DNA of 64,000 nucleotides from WTFY01 sp965203725 (lineage in GTDB: Bacteria; Pseudomonadota; Gammaproteobacteria; UBA4575), in NCBI GenBank assembly GCA_965203725.1, contig CBDBDH010000003.1, positions 62,001-126,000 on the forward strand, in the 5' to 3' direction. Below the pieces are notes generated by a model. That model saw only the letters and a program-made list of their open reading frames with translations, was not told the DNA's origin and did not search any database. Shown here one piece after another: positions 1-11,024 of the stretch; the stretch's first letter is position 1, and the number at the start of each line of letters is the position of its first letter. Made by a program: the position numbers and the translations under genes.

Positions 1-378
1 CTGGGCCGCCACCCGGGGGTTGACATTGCAACCCTGTGTACCGGACTGGAGGGCGGGCATGAGAAGGGCGACCTGAATGTCGTCAAGGTCGTCCATGATC
101 GTGACAATATCGCTACCGGCTTCAGCCGGAGTATGGAAGCCTTTGAGACACCCGCTGGTCAAACCGTCTATCGTCATCTGGGGATCTATGCCTATCGCGC
201 AGGTTTTCTGTGCAGGTTCACCCGGTGGCCAAGGTCGCGGTTGGAAAAAAAGGAGTCGCTGGAGCAGATGCGAGCCTTCGAACACGGCAGCCTGATTCAT
301 GTGGAGATGTGCCGGTCGGTACCGGGCATCGGAGTGGACACACAGGAAGACTATGAGGCCTTGCTGCAGGTACTGTAA
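1..378 (+). CDS. kdsB: 3-deoxy-manno-octulosonate cytidylyltransferase, C-terminal part
   Basis: The window opens inside this gene, so only about the last 125 residues are visible. KdsB activates KDO as CMP-KDO for lipopolysaccharide core synthesis in the cytoplasm, which implies a Gram-negative cell. The visible part has the family's late landmarks: an N-V-V-K-V-V-H-D strand, an R-H-L-G-I-Y-A-Y-R-A-G-F block, an L-E-x-x-E-S-L-E-Q-M-R helix and a G-V-D-T-x-E-D-Y ending. It stops at TAA 376-378. The about 148 bases that follow hold no gene I can support. The fragment looks intact, but the nucleotide-binding N-terminus is off the edge. Confidence 0.88.
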   Translation: MGRHPGVDIATLCTGLEGGHEKGDLNVVKVVHDRDNIATGFSRSMEAFETPAGQTVYRHLGIYAYRAGFLCRFTRWPRSRLEKKESLEQMRAFEHGSLIHVEMCRSVPGIGVDTQEDYEALLQVL

Positions 379-526
379 AGCCCCCCTGGCGGACCGTTTC
401 GGGTCCTTGGAATCGAAAAAGCCTGAGTAAAATTCGTCGCCGAATTGATGCAGCGTCCTGGCGGGTGCGGGCGGTTCGCCCAACGGATCATTTGTTCGCT
501 TGCGAGGTCCGATCGACGTCGGCGGT

Positions 527-1135
527 TCAAAAAACCGGATCGAGCGACAGAAGCATGCGTTCACCGGCACCGTGGGGAGATAGGTGAACGACACCGGCAA
601 AGCGATTGTTCCACGCGCCACCCTTCAGTAACGACCAGTGGCCAGTGGTCAATTGCTGGATCTGCCGGCTGGCTTGGACGGGAAGTGCCGTGGTTTCAAG
701 ATCGGCGAAGACCGCCCAATCGACATCGCTGTTGGCAATCCATTCTGTGCCCGCTCCGCTGAGCGTGATCAGCATGCGGCAAGGCACATGATCCACATGA
801 AAGCGCGGGCACATGGGAGCGCTCAGTGCCTCGAGTCGAACACCCACCTGTTCACAGCCCACAAGTTCGCCTAGCATTTCGCTGGCCTCGGCGATTTGGT
901 CAAGCAGTGCAGAATGTACGTCGGCATCGAGTGTCGCTGGCAACTCACTCGCCGGGGCATCGGGATCATCTGCAGGCTGGACCCATCGTAAGTGCGGAAC
1001 CTGACGCGAACGGATCAACTGCTGTGACAAGGCTTCACAAGTGCGCGCCTGCGGGCGTGTCACGCTGACGATTTCCACGTCCTCATCGTAGATCGCAGCA
1101 AAGTCGCCCAGCTGATCACTGATTACCTGTCGCAT
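527..1135 (-). CDS. DUF1826 family protein, zinc-response partner of COG0523 GTPase
   Basis: The protein of 202 residues matches the DUF1826 pattern from memory: a C-P-R-F-H-V-D-H-V-P block near residues 109-117, then L-I-T-L-S-G-x-G-T-E-W, a mid-protein D-W-A-V-F, and a C-terminal H-L-S-P-H-G segment. The H-x-D spacing recalls metal-binding dioxygenase-like folds, but no activity is established. Its start overlaps the stop of the upstream GTPase by one base (TGATG), so the two are probably translationally coupled. DUF1826 genes are known companions of Zur-controlled COG0523 genes, and a Zur-like box lies ahead of this pair. A role in zinc shortage is therefore inferred. Confidence 0.8.
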   Translation of the reverse strand: MRQVISDQLGDFAAIYDEDVEIVSVTRPQARTCEALSQQLIRSRQVPHLRWVQPADDPDAPASELPATLDADVHSALLDQIAEASEMLGELVGCEQVGVRLEALSAPMCPRFHVDHVPCRMLITLSGAGTEWIANSDVDWAVFADLETTALPVQASRQIQQLTTGHWSLLKGGAWNNRFAGVVHLSPHGAGERMLLSLDPVF

Positions 1136-2352
1136 CAGACGTCTGCCTCCTCGATTTCACGGGTCCATTGCGGGAAAGGGTCCGGGAGCTGTTTCCAGCT
1201 GTCCGGGCCGCCGGCAAGTTCTTGCTCATTCAGAAGGCATGCGTCCAGTGCCCGACTTGCCTGTTCTTCGTCGAGTCCTTGTCCGATGAAGACGATCTCC
1301 TGGCGCCGATCGCCGTAGGGCGGCTCGCACTTGCTTTCGATCGCCGCTCGATGTTCCGTGTGATCAGGCCACTGATCCTTGGGCATCGCTGACCAGAACA
1401 GGCCTGCAAATCCGTGATTCATGATGCCGCCTGCCTGGGACCAGGAGCCCGCCAGGTCGTAACGTGAAGCCAACCAGAAGTAACCTTTTGATCGAACCAG
1501 GTTGCCGTGGCGCCAACCCTTTACGAGAAAGTCGTAGAGCCGCTGGGGGTGAAACGGCTTTCGTGCCCGGTAGACGAAGCTGCCGATACCGTATTCCTCG
1601 GTTTCCGGCACGTGCTCGCCACGAAGTTCCGCCAGCCAGCCCGGGGCGTTCGCGGCCTCGGCCATATCAAACCTGCTTGTGCCCAGGATGGCGGCGGGCT
1701 CGATCTTTCCGTGCTCCGCGACGAGTACCTCGGCACCGGGATTCAGGCGGCGCAGTGTGGCGAGCAGTTCGTCGGTTTGAGCGCGATCGAGCAAATCGGT
1801 TTTTGTCGCCACGATGACATTGCTGAACTCGATCTGGTCAACGAGGAGATCGGCGATATTGCGTTCGTCGTCCTCGCCGACCTCCATGTCCTTGTCCTTG
1901 AGGCTTTCAGCCTCGACCATCAGCCGCGGAAAATTGTAAGCGTCGACGACGGTAACCAGGGTGTCGAGGCGGGCGACCGAGGACAGCGAGCGGCCCATCT
2001 CATCCTTGAACGTGAATGTTTCCGCCACGGGTAACGGCTCGGAGACGCCGGTCGATTCGATGAGGAGGTAGTCGAACCGTTGCTCGTCTGCCAGGCGCGC
2101 GACCTCGACCAGCAGGTCCTCCCTGAGCGTGCAGCAGATGCAGCCGTTGGTCATCTCAACCAGCCTCTCATCCACTTGCTGGAGGGATACGTCTTCTCGG
2201 AGGAGATCGGCGTCGATGTTGACCTCGCCCATGTCGTTCACAATGACCGCGACCCGCAGGCCTTCACAGTTGTTGAGGACGTGATTCATGACCGTCGTCT
2301 TGCCGGCTCCAAGAAACCCGGACAACACGGTTACGGGTAGAGATGATTCCAT
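1135..2352 (-). CDS. G3E-family (COG0523) metal-chaperone GTPase
   Basis: A 405-residue P-loop GTPase of the G3E/CobW-like COG0523 group, thought to handle zinc or related metals in the cytosol. The Walker A motif G-F-L-G-A-G-K-T-T is at residues 12-20. The family-defining C-x-C-C metal motif is at Cys71, Cys73 and Cys74, and an A-T-K-T-D base-recognition segment follows. The C-terminal half has the CobW C-terminal-type domain. The start at 2352 was chosen because the P-loop strand begins within ten residues and a GGAGG ribosome site precedes it. An in-frame upstream ATG at 2451 would add 33 residues of no family character. It is first in an operon with the DUF1826 gene. Specificity (zinc versus cobalt or nickel) is inferred from the Zur-like box. 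Confidence 0.9.
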   Translation of the reverse strand: MESSLPVTVLSGFLGAGKTTVMNHVLNNCEGLRVAVIVNDMGEVNIDADLLREDVSLQQVDERLVEMTNGCICCTLREDLLVEVARLADEQRFDYLLIESTGVSEPLPVAETFTFKDEMGRSLSSVARLDTLVTVVDAYNFPRLMVEAESLKDKDMEVGEDDERNIADLLVDQIEFSNVIVATKTDLLDRAQTDELLATLRRLNPGAEVLVAEHGKIEPAAILGTSRFDMAEAANAPGWLAELRGEHVPETEEYGIGSFVYRARKPFHPQRLYDFLVKGWRHGNLVRSKGYFWLASRYDLAGSWSQAGGIMNHGFAGLFWSAMPKDQWPDHTEHRAAIESKCEPPYGDRRQEIVFIGQGLDEEQASRALDACLLNEQELAGGPDSWKQLPDPFPQWTREIEEADV

Positions 2353-2368
2353 GCCTGCCTCCAAATAG

Positions 2369-2385
2369 AAGTTATAACATAACAT
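2369..2385 (-). promoter_or_regulatory. Zur-like operator upstream of COG0523/DUF1826 operon
   Basis: The + strand reads AAGTTATAACATAACAT, a perfect GTTAT-N3-ATAAC inverted repeat. This agrees with the core of the gammaproteobacterial Zur box (GTTATAnTATAAC, flanked by AT). It sits 16 bases ahead of the GTPase start codon, just upstream of its ribosome site. Zur would repress the operon when zinc is plentiful. Seen directly: the repeat. Inferred: the regulator. Confidence 0.65.
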
Positions 2386-2502
2386 ATCAATATTTGGCGA
2401 AGACGTTTGGTCAGCCGTATAAGGAGGGCCATGTCTTGACACAGCAGGCACTCGCGTACCGGTAGGGGAATCTTTTGCCGGCAGCCGAGGCCTTGGGGCC
2501 GT

Positions 2503-3873
2503 TCAGGCGTTCTTGGCCAGCTGGGCGGCCAACCCGGTATAGTTCGCAGGTGTGAGGGCCAGCAGCTTGTCTTTTTCTTCCTCCGGGAGTTCCAGCGAAT
2601 GGATGAAGTCCTCGATCTGGCGGGGTTCCAGAGACTGCCCACGCGACAGCTCCTTGAGCTTCTCATAGGCGCCATCGATCTTGTGTTTTCGCATGACCGT
2701 CTGGATGGCTTCTGCAAGCACCTGTAGATTATTGCCGAGATCCTCCAGTACCCGGCGCTCGTCCACCTCAAGTTTTCCCAGCCCCCTCGACAGGGATCGA
2801 TAACCGATCGCACAGTGTGCAGCCGCCACCCCCAGGTTGCGCAGCACCGTCGAGTCACTGAGGTCACGCTGCCAGCGCGAGATCGGGAGTTTTGAGGAAA
2901 AGTGATCCAGCAGGGCATTGGCCACGCCGAAATTGCCCTCTGCGTTTTCGAAATCGATCGGGTTGATCTTGTGCGGCATGGTGGATGAACCCACCTCGCC
3001 CTCGATCATTTTCTGGGTGAAGTAGCCAATGGAAATGTAGGCCCAGGTATCCCTGCACAGATCGATCAGGACGGTGTTGATCCTGCGCAATGCATCGCAG
3101 TACTCGGCGATGCAGTCATGCGGCTCCACCTGGGTCGTGTAGCGATTCAGGCTGAGGCCCAGGTTCTCGGCGAAACCGGCCGTGAGCACTTCCCAGTCGA
3201 CCTCCGGGTAGGCCACCCGGTGTGCGTTGTAGTTCCCCGAAGCGCCGTTCATCTTGGCCATCAGGCGCACGGTACTGAAACGCTCCAGCTGTCCCTGCAG
3301 GCGCGCATGCACGTTGGCAAACTCCTTGCCCAGCGTCGTCGGGGATGCGGGTTGACCGTGGGTGCGCGAGAGCATCGGCAGGTCGGCCAGCTCATGGGCA
3401 AGGGCCTTGAGTTTCGAGCCGATATCCAGGATGGCGGGTGCCAGGACTTCGATGCGGATCTCATCCAGCATCAAGGAATAGGCCGTGCTGTTGATATCCT
3501 CGGACGTACAGGCAAAGTGGATGAACCCGACCCGGTCGCGCAGTTCCTCGTGCGAGTCCAGCTTGTCCTTCAGGTAATATTCGACGGCCTTGATGTCGTG
3601 GTTGGTCCGGGCCTCGATATCCTTGATCGCCTGCGCTTCGCCGACATCGAACTCCTGGACGATACTGTCGAGGAACTTGCGTGCAGACGGGGACAGCGGT
3701 TCCGCTTCGGGGATTTCGGCGCAATCCGACAAGTGCTTGAGCCAGCCCACTTCCACTCTCAGGCGTTGCCTGAGCAGTCCGTATTCGCTGGCAATTTCAC
3801 TCAGGCGTTCCGTCTTGTCTGCGTAGCGACCGTCAACGGGGGAAATCGCGGTGAGTCGACCGGCGGGGTTCAT
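2503..3873 (-). CDS. purB: Adenylosuccinate lyase
   Basis: PurB cleaves adenylosuccinate to AMP and SAICAR to AICAR, two steps of purine synthesis, each releasing fumarate. The superfamily signature S-S-T-M-P-H-K-I-N-P-I-D-F-E-N is present, as is the N-terminal L-T-A-I-S-P-V-D-G-R-Y block typical of the gammaproteobacterial form. Starting at 3873 gives 456 residues, the length of the E. coli enzyme. In-frame ATGs at 3897 and 3912 are possible, but no start has a clear ribosome site. It closes the nudJ-mnmA-hflD-purB order known from gammaproteobacteria, although here acnA and the opposite-strand fumC are inserted between hflD and purB. It is divergent from fumC, with 138 bases between. Confidence 0.96.
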   Translation of the reverse strand: MNPAGRLTAISPVDGRYADKTERLSEIASEYGLLRQRLRVEVGWLKHLSDCAEIPEAEPLSPSARKFLDSIVQEFDVGEAQAIKDIEARTNHDIKAVEYYLKDKLDSHEELRDRVGFIHFACTSEDINSTAYSLMLDEIRIEVLAPAILDIGSKLKALAHELADLPMLSRTHGQPASPTTLGKEFANVHARLQGQLERFSTVRLMAKMNGASGNYNAHRVAYPEVDWEVLTAGFAENLGLSLNRYTTQVEPHDCIAEYCDALRRINTVLIDLCRDTWAYISIGYFTQKMIEGEVGSSTMPHKINPIDFENAEGNFGVANALLDHFSSKLPISRWQRDLSDSTVLRNLGVAAAHCAIGYRSLSRGLGKLEVDERRVLEDLGNNLQVLAEAIQTVMRKHKIDGAYEKLKELSRGQSLEPRQIEDFIHSLELPEEEKDKLLALTPANYTGLAAQLAKNA

Positions 3874-4011
3874 TTTGGAATTCGCAAATCCATGCATCGG
3901 CAGTACAATCATTCAAGTATACTACAATCCCCATGCCGGACCGTCGGGAAACCAATCAGTTCCAGCTGCCCAGCCCTACGTATTCAACATCCATCTGACC
4001 GGAGATCTTCA

Positions 4012-5400
4012 ATGACCGATTCAAAGTTTCGTACTGAAAAAGACAGCATGGGTGAGCTCAATGTGCCGGCGGATGCCCTGTACGGCGCACAGACGCAAAG
4101 GGCTGTGGAAAATTTTCCGATCAGCGGGCTGACACTTCCAGATTCGTTCATCCATGCGCTTGGCCTGATCAAGGCCGCATGTGCCAGTGCCAACGTCGAA
4201 CTGGGTCTGCTGGACAAGGACACGGAATCGGCCATTCGCAAGGCGAGCCTGTCGGTGGCTAACGGTGAGTACGATGCGCACTTCCCGGTGGATGTGTTCC
4301 AGACCGGGTCGGGCACCAGCACCAACATGAACGTCAACGAAGTGATCTCCCGGCTGGCAAGTTCCCTCGCCGACCAGCCCGTGCATCCGAATGACCATGT
4401 CAACATGAGTCAGAGTTCCAATGACGTCATTCCTACCGCCATCCATGTCAGCGCATGCCTGCAGACCGAGCAGGTCCTCAAGCCGGCACTGGTGCACCTG
4501 GTCAGGGTGATGCGCGAGAAAGCCTCGCAGAACCAAGCGCAGGTCAAGACCGGCCGCACCCACCTGATGGATGCCATGCCGGTCACCCTGGGGCAGGAGA
4601 TCGAGGCCTGGGCCCAGCAGGTCGAGTACGGCATAGAGCGTATCGAGCACACCTTGATGCGGCTGCGCCAGCTTGCCCAGGGCGGAACCGCGGTGGGCAG
4701 CGGCATCAATGCGTCCCCCGAGTTTGCAGCCCAGGTCGTGCAACAGCTGGTCGAGCTGACCGGGTATGCCTTTGAATCCAAGCCCAACAAGTTCGAAGGA
4801 CTGGCCTGCCAGGACGGTGCGGTCGAATTGAGCGGACAGCTGAAAGCGCTGGCCGTCAGCCTGATGAAAATTTCCAATGACCTGCGCTGGATGAACTCAG
4901 GACCATTGGCGGGTCTCGGGGAAATTTCCCTGCCCTCCCTGCAGCCCGGCAGCAGCATCATGCCGGGCAAGGTGAATCCGGTCATCCCCGAGGCGATGAG
5001 CATGGTCTGCGCCCAGGTGATCGGCAACGATGCGACCATCACGGTCGCCGGGCAGTCCGGCAACTTCCAGTTGAACGTCATGCTCCCGGTGATCGCGCAC
5101 AACCTTTTGCAGAGTATCGAACTGCTTGCCAGTGCCTCCCGGGTCCTGGCCGACAAGGCCATCGAGGGGTTCCAGGTGAACGAGGACGCACTGCAGGATG
5201 CCCTGTCCAGAAACCCGATCCTCGTGACGGCGCTGAACCGTATCGTCGGCTATGAAAAAGGGGCCGCGATTGCCAAGGCGGCCTACGCCTCGGGCAAGCC
5301 GGTGCTTGAAGTCGCCAAGGAGATGACGGACCTCGATGAGGCGCAGCTCAAGCGACTGCTTGACCCGGCGCAACTGACCCGGGGTGGAATCCAGGAATAG
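4012..5400 (+). CDS. fumC: Class II fumarate hydratase
   Basis: This iron-free fumarase interconverts fumarate and malate in the TCA cycle. The 462-residue protein carries the signature G-S-S-I-M-P-G-K-V-N-P-V, the early G-S-G-T-S-T-N-M-N-V-N-E loop and Q-S-S-N-D-V-I-P-T, all typical of FumC. The start at 4012 follows a GGAG site eight bases upstream. The same frame is open far upstream, antisense to purB, but that stretch shows no fumarase similarity and is not coding. FumC is convergent with acnA (27 bases between stops), so two consecutive-pathway TCA genes face each other. Fumarate released by the neighbouring PurB is a FumC substrate, but this may be coincidence. Confidence 0.96.
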   Translation: MTDSKFRTEKDSMGELNVPADALYGAQTQRAVENFPISGLTLPDSFIHALGLIKAACASANVELGLLDKDTESAIRKASLSVANGEYDAHFPVDVFQTGSGTSTNMNVNEVISRLASSLADQPVHPNDHVNMSQSSNDVIPTAIHVSACLQTEQVLKPALVHLVRVMREKASQNQAQVKTGRTHLMDAMPVTLGQEIEAWAQQVEYGIERIEHTLMRLRQLAQGGTAVGSGINASPEFAAQVVQQLVELTGYAFESKPNKFEGLACQDGAVELSGQLKALAVSLMKISNDLRWMNSGPLAGLGEISLPSLQPGSSIMPGKVNPVIPEAMSMVCAQVIGNDATITVAGQSGNFQLNVMLPVIAHNLLQSIELLASASRVLADKAIEGFQVNEDALQDALSRNPILVTALNRIVGYEKGAAIAKAAYASGKPVLEVAKEMTDLDEAQLKRLLDPAQLTRGGIQE

Positions 5401-5427
5401 GCCGGGCGCGGTGTCGAAGCGGGCAGT

Positions 5428-8088
<2,661 letters not shown>

Positions 8089-8188
8089 GCAAACTCCTCA
8101 ATATCCGTCACCAGGATGAGTCCTTGGGAAAAAGATCGCAATTATCTGGTATTTCTGTACTGCAGGTAAACTCAAACAGGCACAAAAT

Positions 8189-8818
8189 TCAGTGCAGACC
8201 CTCTTTTTTCAGGGTCTCGATGTGCTTGAACATCGAAGCCTTCCCCAGCAGGAGCGATAAGCGTTTGCCCTGTGCGTGACGCCACAAGGCAATGGCTCGT
8301 ATCGCGGCGAGCAAAAGTGCGCGAATCATGCTCGCATATTCATCGGTTTTCAAGAAGCTCGGGTTTCCCTTGATGATCACCTTGGGCCCCAGCGGGCTGA
8401 TGTGCGCCTGGTACATGCGGCCAAGATCCTGAGCCAGCTCCTGGACGGGGGTGTTCTGCGCATCGTACAGCGTTGCAATGGCGCGGATATCGTCGCCGAG
8501 TGCACGTGTGGCTTTCGCGTCCGCGTTCAGCTGGCTTTCCAGGTGCATCAGGCTGACGGCATGGCGGGTCCGTTCTATGGTGCTTGCGTCATTGCGGTTC
8601 ACCGAGGTTTCAGACAGCATGCGCAACCCGAGCCTCAGGTTTTGTGCCATGCCGTAGACGTCCAGGTAATCCTGCGGTTCGAGCTTGAGGACGCTTTCCA
8701 GGGTGGCAGGCAGGCAGGAGTCGGTCATGTTCCCGTCCCGTGCCACCGACTGGGTCAGGGCCAGCGCCTGGTAAAGACCGGCAAGTGCAATGGTCTGGTC
8801 TCGGGTCACGGTGAACAT
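8189..8818 (-). CDS. hflD: HflD-like protein (DUF489)
   Basis: A 209-residue all-helical protein of the HflD family. In E. coli HflD lowers phage lambda lysogenisation by acting on CII, but its general role in other bacteria is uncertain. Similarity is seen in the opening helix D-Q-T-I-A-L-A-G-L-Y-Q-A, the conserved L-R-L-G-L-R-M-L segment and the C-terminal I-R-A-I-A-L-W-R-H-A-Q-G-K-R. Starting at 8818 fits the family; an in-frame upstream ATG at 8929 would overlap mnmA and reads as nonsense. It lies 23 bases downstream of mnmA, so the two are probably co-transcribed. Confidence 0.88.
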   Translation of the reverse strand: MFTVTRDQTIALAGLYQALALTQSVARDGNMTDSCLPATLESVLKLEPQDYLDVYGMAQNLRLGLRMLSETSVNRNDASTIERTRHAVSLMHLESQLNADAKATRALGDDIRAIATLYDAQNTPVQELAQDLGRMYQAHISPLGPKVIIKGNPSFLKTDEYASMIRALLLAAIRAIALWRHAQGKRLSLLLGKASMFKHIETLKKEGLH

Positions 8819-8841
8819 GGGCGTCCTGTACGATGTCCGCA

Positions 8842-9924
8842 CTAGGCTTCGCGCCCGGTGATGATGCCTCCTCCGAGGCACTGGTCGTGGCGGTAGAACA
8901 CGATGCTCTGTCCCGGGGCGACCGCCCACTGCGGCTCGGCAAAGGAGGCTTCGTAGCTGCCGTCATCGCACCGGCGGACCGCGCAGCGTTGGTCGGGCTG
9001 GCGGTAGCGTATTTTGGCGACGAGGTCCTTCGTGTGTGCGGGTGGCTCCCCCGCAATCCAGTGGACCGACTGCGCGAGCACGCGCGAATGCAGCAGGGCA
9101 GGGTGCTGCTTGCCCTGGACCACGTACAGGGTGTTGGACGGGATGTCCTTGTCGGCGACGTACCAGGCCCCTTCAGGCCAATGCGCCTGTCCGCCGATGC
9201 CAAGGCCCTGGCGCTGGCCGATCGTGTAGAACATGGCACCCTCGTGTGTACCCAGGTGCTCTCCATCCGTTGAGAGGATCGGTCCCGGTTTGCCCGGCAG
9301 GTACCGCTTCAGGAAATCCCTGAATTTTCGCTCGCCGATAAAGCAGATCCCGGTGCTGTCTTTCTTGTCGTGCACCTTGAAGGCCTGTGCCCTGGCAATC
9401 TCGCGCACCTTCGATTTGTCGATGTCGCCCAGGGGGAAAAGTGATTTCTGCAGCTGGTCTTGCCCCAGGGTATGCAAAAAGTAACTCTGGTCCTTCTGCC
9501 GGTCCCGGGCCTTTCCCAGGCAGGTCCCGGAGGGACCCGCCTCGCAGCGTGCATAGTGCCCGGTGGCAATGCAGTCGGTGTCGAGCTCCAGGGCGTGGTC
9601 TAGGAAGGCACGGAACTTGATTTCCCGGTTGCAGACGATATCCGGGTTGGGCGTTCTGCCGGCCCGGTACTCTTCCAGGAAATACTCGAATACGCGATCC
9701 CAGTATTCACTTGAGAAATTGACCGTGTGCAGGCGGATGCCGATCCTTTCGCATACCTGCCGGGCATCTTCGAGGTCGGTCGCGGCGGCGCAGTATTCCT
9801 CCCGGTCGTCCTCTTCCCAGTTTTTCATGAACAGGCCCTCAACCTCCAGGCCCTGTTCGCACAAGAGCCAGGCGGCCACCGAGGAATCGACCCCGCCCGA
9901 CATGCCCACCATGACCTTGCTCAT
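8842..9924 (-). CDS. mnmA: tRNA-specific 2-thiouridylase
   Basis: MnmA thiolates U34 in the wobble position of Glu, Gln and Lys tRNAs, using sulfur relayed from a cysteine desulfurase. The 360-residue protein starts with the ATP-pyrophosphatase loop G-M-S-G-G-V-D-S-S at residues 8-16. The two catalytic cysteines are visible in N-P-D-I-V-C-N-R-E-I-K-F and D-S-T-G-I-C-F-I-G-E-R. The length is normal for the family. It lies between nudJ (30 bases upstream) and hflD, the order also known from E. coli. Confidence 0.97.
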   Translation of the reverse strand: MSKVMVGMSGGVDSSVAAWLLCEQGLEVEGLFMKNWEEDDREEYCAAATDLEDARQVCERIGIRLHTVNFSSEYWDRVFEYFLEEYRAGRTPNPDIVCNREIKFRAFLDHALELDTDCIATGHYARCEAGPSGTCLGKARDRQKDQSYFLHTLGQDQLQKSLFPLGDIDKSKVREIARAQAFKVHDKKDSTGICFIGERKFRDFLKRYLPGKPGPILSTDGEHLGTHEGAMFYTIGQRQGLGIGGQAHWPEGAWYVADKDIPSNTLYVVQGKQHPALLHSRVLAQSVHWIAGEPPAHTKDLVAKIRYRQPDQRCAVRRCDDGSYEASFAEPQWAVAPGQSIVFYRHDQCLGGGIITGREA

Positions 9925-9954
9925 GTCACGGTCCGCCGGGCAGGACTGGCGTGG

Positions 9955-10413
9955 CTACCAGCTCTGCTGGATCGTATGGATAATGCCCAGGTCATAGCGG
10001 TTGCCATTCAGGTAATCGCGCAGGCTGTGGGTGACCATGGTGCTTCGCAGCCTTTGTTCCGGCAAATCGAAAATGGTCTCGGCGCTGTACCAGCCGGCGT
10101 GCAGGATGCCTGCATCGAGGTCTTCATGGACGCGTTCACGGCTGCACTCCCCGCACAGGGTAAAGCGCAGGAAGGTTTCATCCAGATGCGGATGTTTCCA
10201 GCAATAGATGCCGACCAGTGCATTCGGATAAAATTCCCACCCGGTCTCTTCCAGGGTCTCGCGCTGGGCCGCCTCGATCAGGGTCTCACTCAGTTCCCAG
10301 TGACCTGCAGGCTGGTTGAAAACCCGGTATTCCTCGACCTGCTCTTCGACCAGCAGGTATTTCTGATCGCGTTCAATCACGGCTGCGACCGTCACGTGTG
10401 GATGCCAGCTCAT
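9955..10413 (-). CDS. nudJ: NUDIX phosphatase NudJ
   Basis: A 152-residue NUDIX hydrolase resembling NudJ, which removes phosphate from nucleoside tri- and diphosphates and thiamine pyrimidine pyrophosphates. The NUDIX box is complete: Gly, then R-E-T-L-E-E-T-G, in the expected GX5EX7REUXEEXGU spacing from about residue 37. The start W-H-P-H-V-T-V-A-A-V-I and the Q-P-A-G-H segment agree with NudJ. The start at 10413 was chosen because the NudJ-like sequence begins right after it; the in-frame extension up to 10611 lacks similarity. It is first in the run nudJ-mnmA-hflD, and substrate preference cannot be read from sequence. Confidence 0.88.
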   Translation of the reverse strand: MSWHPHVTVAAVIERDQKYLLVEEQVEEYRVFNQPAGHWELSETLIEAAQRETLEETGWEFYPNALVGIYCWKHPHLDETFLRFTLCGECSRERVHEDLDAGILHAGWYSAETIFDLPEQRLRSTMVTHSLRDYLNGNRYDLGIIHTIQQSW

Positions 10414-10701
10414 CGGGGTTCCATCTGAAATAAATTTAAAAGAACAGGATGTAAATATTTGATAAGTATCTATTAATCTGAAGAATTTCGAAATGCATCT
10501 TGGAGCACAGTATAACAGTGAATTATACTCGGGCTGTACTTCGGGGCAGGGAAATCTGCACGGTCCGGGTGAGCCGGGGTTTGGCTTGCAGTGTCTCGGA
10601 TTCGGGCGCAAGGGAGTCCAGGCAATGCCTTCGGGATACGGTTAAGTGCTGTGCGGCGAGTCGCTATACTATGGATACCAGGGAACCACTGAAGATCGGG
10701 C
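10414..10701. other. Divergent intergenic region nudJ/clpS
   Basis: About 290 bases between the oppositely oriented nudJ and clpS starts. The nudJ-proximal part is AT-rich (around 10425-10530) and must carry promoters for both directions. I see no confident -35/-10 pair, no tRNA and no conserved RNA. Confidence 0.5.
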
Positions 10702-11016
10702 ATGGCTGAACAAGACCAAATTCTGCGTGAGGACAAGGCGGCCGTAAAGGAGGCGAAAACCCGCAAGCCGCCCATGTACAAGGTGGTATTATTGAACGAC
10801 GACTACACGCCCATGGAATTTGTCGTGCACATCCTCGAGAACTTCTTCAAGATGGACCGGGAAAAGGCCACGCGGATCATGCTGCATGTGCACACCAGGG
10901 GAAAAGGCGTTTGCGGTGTCTATACCCGTGATGTGGCAGAGACCAAGGTGGCGCAGGTGAATGAGTATTCGCGCATGAACAACCATCCATTGCTGTGTGC
11001 GATGGAAGAGACGTAG
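10702..11016 (+). CDS. clpS: ATP-dependent Clp protease adaptor
   Basis: ClpS delivers N-end-rule substrates to ClpAP. The 104-residue protein has a flexible N-terminus of about 25 residues followed by the core: Y-K-V-V-L-L-N-D-D-Y-T-P-M-E-F-V (the substrate-pocket strand and loop), the H-T-x-G-K-G-V-C-G helix and a C-terminal A-E-T-K-V-A-Q-V-N. It directly precedes clpA with eight bases between, the normal order. Expression is probably joint with clpA. Confidence 0.97.
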   Translation: MAEQDQILREDKAAVKEAKTRKPPMYKVVLLNDDYTPMEFVVHILENFFKMDREKATRIMLHVHTRGKGVCGVYTRDVAETKVAQVNEYSRMNNHPLLCAMEET

Positions 11017-11024
11017 CCAGGACC

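Noticed and set aside
3118..4011. Open frame running into fumC from far upstream, antisense to purB
   Set aside because: It lacks fumarase similarity; the fumarase start with a good ribosome site is at 4012.
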